64,000 bases of DNA from contig QUBZ01000003.1 of assembly GCA_014338005.1 (NCBI GenBank), forward strand, positions 1 to 64,000. Direction: 5' to 3'. The DNA is from Chloroflexota bacterium. GTDB lineage: Bacteria; Chloroflexota; Anaerolineae; Aggregatilineales; Phototrophicaceae. The notes below the pieces were generated by a model. It saw only the letters and a program-made list of their open reading frames with translations, did not search any database and was not told where the DNA came from. Position numbers and translations under genes: made by a program. Below are positions 8,504 through 16,930 of this stretch, piece after piece (the first letter of the stretch is position 1; each line of letters begins with the position of its first letter).

Positions 8504-9337
8504 ATGGCTAAAACCCTGACTGTTGGTACAGTTTTGAGCGCCGTCCGGGGGCGTTTGCCCGGCTTCGAGGCGCAGGCGCTGCTGGGAGCCGTGCTGCAAA
8601 CCGACCGTGCCGCCCTGCTGGCCCACCCGGAGCGCCCGCTGACGCCGGAGCAGGCTGAACGTTTTGGCGCGCTGGCCGAACGCCTGGCGGCAGGCGAACC
8701 GCTGCCGTACCTGATCGGGCGGCAGGCGTTTTACGACCGCGATTTTTTTGTCACCCCGGATGTGCTGATTCCCCGCCCCGAAAGCGAACTGCTGGTCGAG
8801 GAAGCGTTAGCATTCGCCCGGTTGCAGCCGAACCTAACGCTGGTGGATGTGGGAACGGGCAGCGGCGCGCTGGCGGTGGTGCTGGCCGCGCATCTGCCGG
8901 CGGCGCGGGTATATGCCACCGACATCAGCCCGGCGGCGCTGGTGGTGGCGCAGCGCAACGCCGAACGATATGGCGCGCGCGTGACGCTGCTGCCGGGCGA
9001 CCTGCTCCAGCCGCTGATCGAACGCGGCATCAAAGTTAACCTGCTGGTCGCCAATCTGCCGTATATCGCCGCCGGCGACCTGCCCGGCCTGGCCGTCAGC
9101 CGCTACGAGCCGCGCCTGGCGCTGGACGGCGGCCCGGACGGCCTCGATCTCATCCGGCGGCTGCTGCTTCAGGCACCCGCTGCCTGCCTTCCCGGCGCGC
9201 GCCTGCTGCTCGAAATCGGCGCCGACCAGGGCGCGGCGGCGCTGGCACTGGTGCGGGCGGCCTTCCCGGCGGCGGTTGTGGACTGCCTGCGCGACCTGGC
9301 CGGATATGACCGCGCCATCCGCATCAGCCGGGTTTAA
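8504..9337 (+). CDS. prmC: Release factor glutamine N5-methyltransferase
   Basis: PrmC (HemK) methylates the Gln of the GGQ motif in peptide chain release factors. The 277-residue protein has the helical N-terminal domain ending in EPLPYLIG, then TPDVLIPRPESE, the SAM motif VDVGTGSGALAV and the catalytic ANLPYIA (NLPY is an accepted variant of NPPY). The C-terminal LLLEIGADQG strand is also typical. The purine-rich AAGGG abuts the ATG closely, so the exact start is less certain than the identity. prfA is not adjacent here. Confidence 0.93.
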   Translation: MAKTLTVGTVLSAVRGRLPGFEAQALLGAVLQTDRAALLAHPERPLTPEQAERFGALAERLAAGEPLPYLIGRQAFYDRDFFVTPDVLIPRPESELLVEEALAFARLQPNLTLVDVGTGSGALAVVLAAHLPAARVYATDISPAALVVAQRNAERYGARVTLLPGDLLQPLIERGIKVNLLVANLPYIAAGDLPGLAVSRYEPRLALDGGPDGLDLIRRLLLQAPAACLPGARLLLEIGADQGAAALALVRAAFPAAVVDCLRDLAGYDRAIRISRV

Positions 9338-9368
9338 CCGACTTCTACCCAAACTCGAACGGTTTGTG

Positions 9369-9417
9369 TTCTAGAAAAAATGTTCTAAACTATGATAAGA
9401 TAACCTGCTGGTTAGAA
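9369..9417 (+). promoter_or_regulatory. Clustered TTCTA/TAGAA half-sites, putative autoregulatory operator
   Basis: Upstream of the LexA-type gene, TTCTAGAA (9369-9376) is a perfect dyad, TAGAA-N6-TTCTA spans 9372-9387, and another TAGAA is at 9413-9417. The stretch is AT-rich compared with both neighbours and lies in the only gap before the regulator gene, so autoregulation is likely. No protein is known to bind it. Confidence 0.4.
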
Positions 9418-9441
9418 TATTGTTACACGGTCGGAGGATCG

Positions 9442-9672
9442 GTGAGCCTACCTATACAGGAGCCAATACTGGAGACGATGTATACGTTCATCCGGGATTA
9501 TATCCGGCAGTGGGGCTACGCGCCCAGCATCCGCGACATCGCCCGCGCCTGTTACATGACGCCGGGCAACGTGCATCGTTATTTAGACCGGCTGGAAGGT
9601 AAACGACTCATCACCCGCCAGCCGGGCGTGGCGCGCAGCATCCGGCTGTCGGAAGACGAAAAGGCCGAATAA
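9442..9672 (+). CDS. LexA-type winged-helix DNA-binding protein without peptidase domain
   Basis: The 76-residue protein is essentially the LexA N-terminal winged helix: FIRDYIRQWGYAPSIRDIA, a recognition helix near TPGNVHRYLDRLE and the wing sequence KRLITRQPGVARSIRL. It ends where LexA would continue into its S24 self-cleaving peptidase, so it cannot respond to RecA as LexA does. I choose GTG at 9442 because GGAGG is about 5 bases upstream; a longer in-frame reading from 9364 adds unlikely sequence. It may be a stand-alone transcription factor that controls itself through the half-sites upstream. Confidence 0.7.
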   Translation: MSLPIQEPILETMYTFIRDYIRQWGYAPSIRDIARACYMTPGNVHRYLDRLEGKRLITRQPGVARSIRLSEDEKAE

Positions 9673-9681
9673 AGTCAAAGG

Positions 9682-10560
9682 TCACTGAGCGGCGGTGATG
9701 TCTGCCGGATCAACCAGGAAGGAAGCCACCGCGCGCACCAGGTCTTCGACGCTGATCGGCTTGCCCAGAAAAACGTCCGCGCCGATGTCTTTGGCCTGGT
9801 TGGCCTGAAAACCGCCGGTCGCGCCGGAGACGACGATCATCGGCACATGGCGCTTGAATTCTTTCCGCACGTAACGCAGCAAATCCAGGCCGCTCATATC
9901 CGGCAGCAGCAAATCCAGCACGATAGCGTCCGGCAGTTGGTGGCTGACGAAACCCAGCGCCGACACCACCGAGTTGGCGACGGAAACGCGGAAACCGGCG
10001 TGTTCCAGCGCGATGCTGAACACCTTGCCGACATCCTCATCATCCTCTACAACCAGCACATGCTGGCCTTTGCCGATCACCGGGATGGCGGCATGGTTGA
10101 GGGTATCGCCGCGCGTGCCGCTCAGGGTCGGCACGACCGCGAACCGCACCTGTAGTTTAAGCTCGCCCACTTCCAGTTCATCGCCATGCCGCAGGCGGTA
10201 TTCCTGGTCGGGGGTCATCCCCCGGCCGTTGAGGCGCGTGCCGTTGACGCTGCCCAGGTCTTTAACGACGATACGATTTTCTCTGGCGATAACAACCGCG
10301 TGCTGGCGCGAAACCCCCCGGTGCTGCGCGCCGTGCGGCCCTAAATCCACGTCCGGGTAAACGCCGCGCTGCGGGTCGCTGCGCCCGATGGTCATCGCTT
10401 CCTGCACCTGGACCTGGATGGTCGAGGCCGTCCCCACCACGCGAAATTCGATCACCCAGGGCAGTTCTTCATCCAGCGGGCCGGTTGCCCGCAGCGGGGC
10501 CGGGGTTTCGGTACGCGGACGGTCGAGGTAGCGCGTCTCCCGGTCGGATTTTTTACCCAT
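9682..10560 (-). CDS. FHA domain-response regulator receiver fusion
   Basis: The 292-residue protein joins two signalling modules. Residues about 30-135 form a phosphothreonine-binding FHA domain, with GRSD, GVSRQH and GSVNGTRLNG. Residues about 160-280 form a CheY-like receiver with VLVVEDDEDVG, the phospho-acceptor Asp in IVLDLLLPDMSG and the Lys in FLGKPIS. There is no output domain. The ATG at 10560 has AAGGGA 8-9 bases upstream. It could couple Ser/Thr kinase signalling to a two-component phosphorelay; no kinase gene is nearby. It converges on the LexA-like gene, with 9 bases between stops. Confidence 0.85.
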   Translation of the reverse strand: MGKKSDRETRYLDRPRTETPAPLRATGPLDEELPWVIEFRVVGTASTIQVQVQEAMTIGRSDPQRGVYPDVDLGPHGAQHRGVSRQHAVVIARENRIVVKDLGSVNGTRLNGRGMTPDQEYRLRHGDELEVGELKLQVRFAVVPTLSGTRGDTLNHAAIPVIGKGQHVLVVEDDEDVGKVFSIALEHAGFRVSVANSVVSALGFVSHQLPDAIVLDLLLPDMSGLDLLRYVRKEFKRHVPMIVVSGATGGFQANQAKDIGADVFLGKPISVEDLVRAVASFLVDPADITAAQ

Positions 10561-10785
10561 CAACCACGTCCCTTCAGGCACACTTTACATTTTTTATGTT
10601 AGCTCAACACTCATCCTAAGCCGCATTAATGCTGCGTCGAATAGGCCTACGGTACTACCAGAACGAATTTTGCCGGCGCACGCGGCGGGCCGCCCCACGC
10701 AAATTTTTAAATATTATAACAGCATTTTTTCCAAAAGGCGCAGTATAGCTGTGAAAAAGGGGTTAAGTTTCCGGGAAAAACGGAT

Positions 10786-10813
10786 AAGAAAGGACGCGCC
10801 CGACGGCGCGCCC
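10786..10813 (-). terminator. Rho-independent terminator of the acyl-CoA dehydrogenase gene
   Basis: On the minus strand, GGGCGCGCC (10813-10805) pairs with GGCGCGTCC (10800-10792, one G-U pair) around a four-base loop and is followed by TTTCTT. It lies 33 bases past the stop codon. Confidence 0.7.
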
Positions 10814-10845
10814 CGTGTAATGCTGCCGGGTGTGTTGAACGCAGA

Positions 10846-12012
10846 CTACCGGAACAGCTCCCGCACGATGATATTACGCTGGATTTCGCTGGTGCCTTCG
10901 TAAATCTGGAAAACTTTCACATCGCGCAGCAGTTTTTCGACCGGGTATTCCTTCATGTAGCCGTAACCGCCAAAAACCTGCACCGCGTCCACCGCCGCTT
11001 TGGTCGCCATGTCGGCGGCGAAGGCTTTGGCAAAGGCCGGCAGTTTAGGGTTGGCGATGCCGGCATCCACCGCCCAGGCCGCCTGCCACACCAGCAGCCG
11101 CGATGCCTCGTAGTTGATCGCCATATCGGCGATTTTGTGGCCGATGGCCTGGTGCTGGTAAATCGGCGCGCCGAAGGCCACACGCTCTCTGGCATATTTG
11201 ACGCTTTCCTCCAGGGCACGGCGCTGCAAACCGACCGCGGCGGCGGCCACACCGGGGCGGCTGTGGTCGAAAACGTTCATGGCGATATAAAAGCCCTGGC
11301 CTTCCTTGCCGATCAGGTTGGCTTCCGGCACTTCCACGTCCTCGAACACGATTTCCGCCGTGTCGCTGGCGCGCTGGCCCAGTTTATCGAACTTGCGCCC
11401 GGTTTTAACGCCCGGCATATCGCGTTCCACCACAAAACAGGACAGGCCGCGATGCCCGGCGGCGGGGTCGGTTTTGGCGAACACGGTGAAAAAGTGGGCG
11501 TGGCTGGCGTTGGTGATGAAGGTCTTCGAGCCGTTGATGATATATTTGCCGTTTTTCTTTTCGGCGCGGGTTTCGATGCCGACCACGTTCGACCCGGCGG
11601 CGGCCTCGGTCACGCCGTAGGACACAAACTGCCCCATGTTAATCAGCCGTTCGCCCAGCCAGTAGGCTTTCTGCTGTTCGCTGCCGGCCAGGATGATCGG
11701 CAGCGCGCCCAGGTGATTGGTGCTGATGCTGGTCCCGATGCCGGTGCAGCCGTAGCCGACTTCCTCCGAGACGAGGCATTCTTCAAAGATGGTCGCGCCT
11801 AGGCCGCCGTATTCGGCGGGGATGTTCACGTTCACCAGTCCCAGGTCGCGCGCCTTGTGGAAAATTTCTTCAGGGAAGGTGGCGTGTTCGTCATATTCCG
11901 CCGCGACGGGGATGATTTCTTTGGCGGTAAAATCCCGCGCCATCTTTTGCAGCATCTTCTGTTCGTCGGTCAGTTCAAACGATACGCCGGTTTTAGCAAT
12001 GCTCTCGACCAT
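10846..12012 (-). CDS. Acyl-CoA dehydrogenase
   Basis: This FAD enzyme introduces the alpha-beta double bond into acyl-CoA, passing electrons to electron-transfer flavoprotein. The 388 residues match the short/medium-chain family. Seen are YGVTEAAAGSN and ITNASHA for the FAD/substrate site, VFGGYGYMKEYPVEKLLRD, and the catalytic Glu372 in IYEGTSEIQ, the position used by medium-chain and butyryl-CoA dehydrogenases. TAGGAG lies close upstream of the ATG. The gene is monocistronic: a long palindrome precedes it and a terminator follows. Chain-length preference cannot be read from sequence alone. Confidence 0.93.
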   Translation of the reverse strand: MVESIAKTGVSFELTDEQKMLQKMARDFTAKEIIPVAAEYDEHATFPEEIFHKARDLGLVNVNIPAEYGGLGATIFEECLVSEEVGYGCTGIGTSISTNHLGALPIILAGSEQQKAYWLGERLINMGQFVSYGVTEAAAGSNVVGIETRAEKKNGKYIINGSKTFITNASHAHFFTVFAKTDPAAGHRGLSCFVVERDMPGVKTGRKFDKLGQRASDTAEIVFEDVEVPEANLIGKEGQGFYIAMNVFDHSRPGVAAAAVGLQRRALEESVKYARERVAFGAPIYQHQAIGHKIADMAINYEASRLLVWQAAWAVDAGIANPKLPAFAKAFAADMATKAAVDAVQVFGGYGYMKEYPVEKLLRDVKVFQIYEGTSEIQRNIIVRELFR

Positions 12013-12024
12013 TTTTAAACGCTC

Positions 12025-12058
12025 CTAAAATAATTGAATCGGGATTTGATTATTTTAG
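12025..12058. promoter_or_regulatory. 34-bp near-perfect palindrome upstream of the acyl-CoA dehydrogenase gene
   Basis: Arms of 16 bases, CTAAAATAATTGAATC and GATTTGATTATTTTAG, match at 14 of 16 positions around a central GG. The dyad ends against the ribosome binding site, 13 bases from the start codon at 12012, so a bound dimer would block transcription or early elongation. A TetR- or GntR-type fatty-acid regulator is an inference from context only. Confidence 0.6.
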
Positions 12059-12103
12059 CACGGAATCCTTATGGCGCGAATTGCGCCTGTTTTCGCCTCG
12101 GCA

Positions 12104-12138
12104 GGGGCGCACATCGGGGCGCACGACGGTGCGCCCCT
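12104..12138. repeat. GGGGCGCAC palindromic intergenic repeat
   Basis: GGGGCGCAC (12116-12124) and GTGCGCCCC (12129-12137) form a perfect 9-bp dyad with a 4-base loop, preceded by another direct GGGGCGCAC at 12104-12112. It is one of several GC-rich palindromes in intergenic gaps here. Confidence 0.6.
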
Positions 12139-12184
12139 ACGACCGGCGGAATATACGTTTATCCTGCCCGCGCCGCCGGTTGAA

Positions 12185-13444
12185 TTAATCGCCGGTGAGG
12201 GCTTCGGCTTCGGCGGGCCGTCCCCGGCGCAGCACGCGCGCGTACAGCGGCAGCGCCGGCAGCAGCAGCGCGGCGCTGGCGAATAGGGCGGCGCGCAGCC
12301 CCAGCACGCCGCCCACCCAGCCGACCGGCGGGCCGCCGGCGATCTGCCCGATGGCGTCCACCTGGCCGCTCATCGAGATGATCGTCGCCCGAACGTCGGA
12401 GTCAAGGTGCTGGTTAATCCAGGCCGTCTGGAGCGGCTCGATAAGCGTGCGGAGGATGCTGATAGCCCAGCGCAGCAGCACCGCGCCGGCAAAACTGCCC
12501 ACCGCCGCGAAGCCCAACAGCGCCAGCGCCAGCAGCCCGGCCAGGCCAAAAGCGGCGCGCGCCAGCGCCGGCGTATCGCTCATGTTCAGGCGTTTGATGA
12601 TGATCTGCGCCGCGCCGGCAGCCAGCAGCCCGCCGACCAGACTCAGCAGCCCCATCCAGGCCACCGGCTGCAAACCGCCGAAATCCGGCAGGGCAAAACT
12701 TTCCAGCAGGTGCGCCGTCCACAGGCGGTCGAAACCTTCGCTGTACAGGCCGTAAAAAAAGCCGATGCCCAGGATGGCGGCCAGCACCGGGCGGCGGCGC
12801 ACCAGCCGAAGACCGGCCCGCAGTGTGGCGGACATCTGCCCGGCGGCACTGCGGGATTCGCGCGGGGTGGGCTGAAAGCCGGTTTCCGGCATCACCAGCG
12901 CCAGGAACAGCGCCAGGATGATGTGCAGCGCCCCGCCCAGCAAAATCGGCAGGTTCACCTGCACGCTGCCGATGGTGATGGCGACCAGTGTGGCGGGGAT
13001 GCCGACCAGGCTGCCGACCTGCGCGGCGCGCAGAAAAACGCGCCCCACGCGATCTTCGCCGATTTCGTCGGTGATCCATGCCTGATGCGCGCCGCTGGTG
13101 AAGGTATAGCCTACACCCCACACCACCTGCGCCAGCAGAATGGCCTCGAAGGACGGAACTGCGCCTTCCAGCAGAAAACCGCCGCCCATCAGCGCGTAAC
13201 CGATGATGATGGAAAGGCGGCGGCTGTACACATCGGCGACGATGCCGGTGGGGACTTCAAATAGAAAAACGGCGGCTTCCAGCGCCGTGCCGACCAGCAC
13301 CAGCTGGAGCGGGCTGAGGCCGACCGTCTCCACCTGGTAAACCATGTTCACGGCGAAAACGAAGGTGATGAATACGGATGACGCGCCCATCATGACCAGA
13401 TACAGGCGGTAAGCATCCATCTTGCGGGAAAACAAAACCAGCAT
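12185..13444 (-). CDS. MFS transporter, 12 predicted transmembrane segments
   Basis: A 419-residue major facilitator protein with about 12 hydrophobic helices in two halves. The A-motif region between helices 2 and 3 reads GIVADVYSRRLSIIIGYALM, and the equivalent of motif C lies in VVWGVGYTFTSGAHQAW. The sequence FEVPTGIVAD is common in MFS efflux proteins of unknown substrate. I use the ATG at 13444; a GTG at 13459 is possible, and neither has a strong ribosome binding site. No neighbour hints at a substrate. Confidence 0.75.
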   Translation of the reverse strand: MLVLFSRKMDAYRLYLVMMGASSVFITFVFAVNMVYQVETVGLSPLQLVLVGTALEAAVFLFEVPTGIVADVYSRRLSIIIGYALMGGGFLLEGAVPSFEAILLAQVVWGVGYTFTSGAHQAWITDEIGEDRVGRVFLRAAQVGSLVGIPATLVAITIGSVQVNLPILLGGALHIILALFLALVMPETGFQPTPRESRSAAGQMSATLRAGLRLVRRRPVLAAILGIGFFYGLYSEGFDRLWTAHLLESFALPDFGGLQPVAWMGLLSLVGGLLAAGAAQIIIKRLNMSDTPALARAAFGLAGLLALALLGFAAVGSFAGAVLLRWAISILRTLIEPLQTAWINQHLDSDVRATIISMSGQVDAIGQIAGGPPVGWVGGVLGLRAALFASAALLLPALPLYARVLRRGRPAEAEALTGD

Positions 13445-13873
13445 GGCGGTTTTTCTCACTCACTCGTGTTTGAGGTTGTTTATTCAGGCGGGTGTTCGCG
13501 CCCCGGCTGCGAAGTTACAGCCGGCGGTGACGAACATTAAACACAGGCGGCACTGCGGGGCAAGCCACGAGCGAGCGCGAGAAGGGGAACTGGTGGGATG
13601 AGTCTGTAGGGGCGGGTTTCTAAAACCCGTCCTTACCGTGGATTCGGTCGCAGATTCCTCTGACGCGCGGCATCCCGTAACAGGCCGGCAGCACCCAGAT
13701 GAGCCGGCAGCAAGTGAAAGACGACTGACATAAACGCCTCCTGAAACGGGACGAACGATAGGCAGCATAACATACTTCTGGCGGCGGCGTCAATGCGCCT
13801 AAAGACGGATTTTTGCGACGGCGAAAAGCATTCGTTATGGTTGTGCGCGGAGGGAGAAAAAAGGAATCCATAC
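13445..13873. other. Divergent intergenic region between two MFS genes
   Basis: I see no convincing gene in these roughly 430 bases. Overlapping short frames on the minus strand lack ribosome sites and protein-like composition. The region holds a palindromic repeat at 13606-13636 and, near 13861, AAGGA for the downstream gene. Confidence 0.5.
13606..13636. repeat. GTAGGGGCGGGTTT palindromic repeat, copy 1
   Basis: The arms read GTAGGGGCGGGTTT and AAACCCGTCCTTAC around a short loop. A second, better matched copy lies between tuf and rpsJ at 62036-62066, showing that this is a dispersed element. Confidence 0.75.
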
Positions 13874-15430
13874 ATGGCACAGGCTTCTATCGTTACCGTA
13901 CCGGCCAGGGCGGAAAAGTGGGTGCTGACGGCGACTATCCTGGCGTCCGGCATGGCCTTCGTAGATGTAACGGCGCTCAACGTGGCGCTGCCGGCCCTGC
14001 AAGCCAACCTGGACGTGACCGGCGCGCAGCTTTTATGGGTGGTCAACGCCTACGCGCTGTTTTTGTCGTCGCTCATCATGGTTGGCGGGGCGCTGGGCGA
14101 CCATTACGGGCACAAGCGTATCTTCATGGCCGGTATTCTGGTATTCACCGGCGCGTCGCTGGTGTGCGGCCTGTCGTCCGGCATCGAAACGCTGATCGCC
14201 GCCCGCGCCGTACAGGGCATTGGCGGGGCGATGATGATCCCCGGCAGTCTGGCGATCATCACGGCCTCGTTCGGGCCGGAGCGCCGGGGGCGCGCCATCG
14301 GCACGTGGTCTATGTTCAGCACGCTGACGACCATGATGGGGCCGGTGCTGGGCGGCTGGCTGGCCGGTCAGGGGTTGTGGCGGCTGGTTTTTTTCATCAA
14401 CCTGCCGCTGGCGGTGGCGGCGCTGACCGCGCTGGTGCTGCACGTGCCGGAAAGCCGGGACGAAAACGCGCCGAAGCGGTTGGACTTCCCCGGCGCGCTG
14501 CTGGCGACATTGGGGCTGGCTGGCCTCACCTACGGTTTTATCGAAGCGCCGGACGCCGGCTTTGGCGAACCACGCATCCTGCTGGCGCTGGGGTTCGGCG
14601 CGGCGGCGCTGGTCGCCTTCGTGGTGGTGGAGGCGCGCAGCCCACACCCCATGATTCCGCTGCGGCTGTTCCGTTCGCGCACCTTCAGCGGCGCGAACCT
14701 GCTGACGCTGTTCCTGTACGCGGCGATGGGGGTTGCGCCGTTTTTCCTGGTTTTAAACGCGGTGCAAATCCAGGGCTACCCGGAAGCCGCCGCCGGATTC
14801 GTTATGATTCCGTTCGGCATCCTGCTCACGATGATGTCGCGCTGGGCAGGCGGGCTGACCGACCGCGTGGGGGCGCGCCTGCCGCTGACGGTGGGGCCGG
14901 CCATTGCCGGGACGGGTTTTTTGCTGCTGGCGCTGCCGGGGCTGACCAACGGCCCGCAGGATTACTGGACGAGCTACTTCCCCGCCGTCGTGACGATGGG
15001 CATCGGCATGGGCATCACGGTCGCGCCGCTTTCGACTGCCGTGATGGGCAGCGCGCCGCTCGGCAGCAGCGGCACGGCTTCCGGCATCAACAACGCGGTG
15101 GCGCGTACTGCCGGCGTGCTGGCGGTCGCCATCTTGGGGTCGGTGGCGCTGGTGACGTTCGGGCAGTCATTGGACAACCGGACGCGCGATCTGCCGCTTT
15201 CGGATGCCGCGCGCCTGGAACTGCGCGCCGAAGCCCGCAATCTGGCTGCCGCGCAGCCTCCGGCGGTGCTGACGGATGCGCTGGCGCTGGAAGTGCAGGC
15301 GGCCATCCGCTGGTCGTTCGTGGACGCTTTCCGGCTGGTGGTAGTGATCGCCGGGGCGCTGGGCTGGCTGGGGGCGCTGCTGGCCGCGCTGACCATCGAA
15401 CGAAAGGGCGGGAACTCCGGCGGGGTCTAA
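13874..15430 (+). CDS. DHA2-family MFS drug:H+ antiporter, 14 predicted transmembrane segments
   Basis: The 518-residue protein matches the EmrB/QacA (DHA2) group. It starts with WVLTATILASGMAFVDVTALN and has motif A GGALGDHYGHKRIF after helix 2. Motif C reads GPVLGGWLAGQGLWRLVFF, and about 14 helices follow in total. Such proteins export hydrophobic or cationic compounds using the proton gradient. The ATG at 13874 has AAGGA 8 bases upstream. It is transcribed with, or just before, a secreted protein gene 70 bases downstream. Substrate is unknown. Confidence 0.85.
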   Translation: MAQASIVTVPARAEKWVLTATILASGMAFVDVTALNVALPALQANLDVTGAQLLWVVNAYALFLSSLIMVGGALGDHYGHKRIFMAGILVFTGASLVCGLSSGIETLIAARAVQGIGGAMMIPGSLAIITASFGPERRGRAIGTWSMFSTLTTMMGPVLGGWLAGQGLWRLVFFINLPLAVAALTALVLHVPESRDENAPKRLDFPGALLATLGLAGLTYGFIEAPDAGFGEPRILLALGFGAAALVAFVVVEARSPHPMIPLRLFRSRTFSGANLLTLFLYAAMGVAPFFLVLNAVQIQGYPEAAAGFVMIPFGILLTMMSRWAGGLTDRVGARLPLTVGPAIAGTGFLLLALPGLTNGPQDYWTSYFPAVVTMGIGMGITVAPLSTAVMGSAPLGSSGTASGINNAVARTAGVLAVAILGSVALVTFGQSLDNRTRDLPLSDAARLELRAEARNLAAAQPPAVLTDALALEVQAAIRWSFVDAFRLVVVIAGALGWLGALLAALTIERKGGNSGGV

Positions 15431-15500
15431 AACGTCTTATCAGCAGTCCTGGGCGCGAAAAATCGCCGGGGACGGCAAAAAGACTTATGGAGGGAATCGT

Positions 15501-16823
15501 ATGGTTTATCGTATAAACAGCCTGATTTTTAGTCTGGCCGCGCTGCTGGTCTTCGCACCGGCGGCTTTCGCCCAGATGCCTGAACAGGAAGCCCCGGTCA
15601 GCAGCATCAGCATCACGGTGGTGGAGTCCACGCCGGCGCAGGCGATGGTGACGGTGCGCGGCACGCTGCCGAACCCGTGTTACAGCATCGCGCCGCCGGT
15701 GCAGACGGTACAGGGGCGGACGATCACTATCAGCCTGAAGCTCCAGCCGCCGAGCGGACGCCGGATGTGCGCCCAGGTGATTCGCCCCTTCGAGGAAACG
15801 GTTGCGATTGATCTGGTCGGGCTGACGCCGGGGACGTATACGGTGGTCGTTAACGGCGTGAGCGCCGCGCTGACGCTGGGACAAGGCGCGAGCATCCCCG
15901 AAGCGCCGGTGTCCGGCGTGGGCGACTGCCCGGCGGGCAGCCGGATGTACACGGCCTTCCGCGATTGGGAAGGCGGCTTCTGCCTGCTGTACCCGGCGGG
16001 TTATGACGCGCGGCAGACCGTGAACGGCGTCATCATCAGCCTGCCCGGCGCGGCGGAAACACGCGCCGGGCTGACCATCGCCAGCGAACCGGCGGGCGGG
16101 CGCACCCTGGATGACGCGCGGGCCGACCTGCTGGCTGTTCACCCGGATGCGGCCATCACCGAATACGAAATTGGCAGACAGGCCGCGCTGGCTGCCGAGA
16201 CAGCCAATACCCGCCGGGCGGCGGTGATCGTTTTTGACCGGCTGCTTACCTTGACGACGCAGCCGGTGAGTGCGGGTTCGCCCGGTGCGGCGGAAGTCGA
16301 AACGCTGTGGGAGACGGTGATCGAGTCGCTGACGTTTTTCCCGCCCGCGCCCAAACCCGACCCGCTGGGCGCGAACGCGACCGAACGAGTTTTTGACGAT
16401 CTGGGCATTGCGCTGATGCTGCCGGAAGGCTGGCGCGTGCTGCGCCAACCCAACCTGTATGGGCTGCTTTCGCCCAATCCGTCGCTGGCGGCGCGGGCAG
16501 CCGCGCAGGACTTCCCTATCGCGCTCGGCTCGCTGGAGAACCTGGCGGCGAACGATTTTGAAACGCTCATCACAGCGGGGCTGGCGCGGTTCGCCAGACA
16601 GGGCGAAACCGGGCTGACGACCGAACCGGCGCTGGATGCGAGCGGGCGGCAGATTGGCGTGCGTTTTTTGGGGCTGTCGAACTTCTGCTCGGCCACGCTG
16701 ATTCCGTTTGGCGACCGGGCTACCGTTATCACCGTTTCACCGCTGCTGTGTGACGCCGGCCATACCATCACCGATGAGGCGGCGGCGGCGGTGCTGGCCT
16801 CGGTGCGGCTGCTGGGCGAATAA
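15501..16823 (+). CDS. Secreted protein of unknown function
   Basis: The 440-residue product begins with a clear signal peptide (hydrophobic LIFSLAALLVFAP, cleavage likely after AAFA) and ATG preceded by GGAGGG. The mature part starts with a beta-rich segment of about 110 residues containing paired cysteines (NPCYSI, RRMCAQVI) and ending in LTPGTYTVVVNG, like an immunoglobulin-type fold. Two related segments of about 150 residues follow, each with a Cys-containing strand and a phrase like FDDLGIALMLPEGWRVL; the style resembles PsbP/MOG1-like or DUF1795-type domains. I do not recognise a named family. It is exported, and its role is unknown. Confidence 0.7.
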   Translation: MVYRINSLIFSLAALLVFAPAAFAQMPEQEAPVSSISITVVESTPAQAMVTVRGTLPNPCYSIAPPVQTVQGRTITISLKLQPPSGRRMCAQVIRPFEETVAIDLVGLTPGTYTVVVNGVSAALTLGQGASIPEAPVSGVGDCPAGSRMYTAFRDWEGGFCLLYPAGYDARQTVNGVIISLPGAAETRAGLTIASEPAGGRTLDDARADLLAVHPDAAITEYEIGRQAALAAETANTRRAAVIVFDRLLTLTTQPVSAGSPGAAEVETLWETVIESLTFFPPAPKPDPLGANATERVFDDLGIALMLPEGWRVLRQPNLYGLLSPNPSLAARAAAQDFPIALGSLENLAANDFETLITAGLARFARQGETGLTTEPALDASGRQIGVRFLGLSNFCSATLIPFGDRATVITVSPLLCDAGHTITDEAAAAVLASVRLLGE

Positions 16824-16873
16824 TAAAGACTCAAATTTACCTCAACCCCCGGCACGTCTCCATGTGGGAAAGT

Positions 16874-16905
16874 GCAAAAAAGTCCCCTCTCCCAACGGAG
16901 AGGGG
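16874..16905 (-). terminator. Rho-independent terminator downstream of the CoA-binding protein gene
   Basis: Read on the minus strand, CCCCTCTCC-GTTG-GGAGAGGGG (16905-16884) forms a perfect 9-bp stem followed by ACTTTTTT. It lies in the convergent gap between the secreted-protein gene and the CoA-binding gene and could also stop plus-strand transcription. Confidence 0.75.
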
Positions 16906-16930
16906 ATTTAAGGGTGAGGTGTCGGCTGTC

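Noticed and set aside
12407..13264. 285-residue plus-strand frame opposite the MFS gene
   Set aside because: Gln/His/Arg-rich shadow of a clear MFS protein.
13620..13880. 86-residue minus-strand ORF between the two MFS genes
   Set aside because: Arg/Pro-rich composition, no ribosome site, overlaps a palindromic repeat and the start of the DHA2 gene.
15087..16448. 453-residue minus-strand frame opposite the MFS and secreted-protein genes
   Set aside because: Low-complexity Arg-rich sequence spanning two plus-strand genes and their gap; no motif or start signal.
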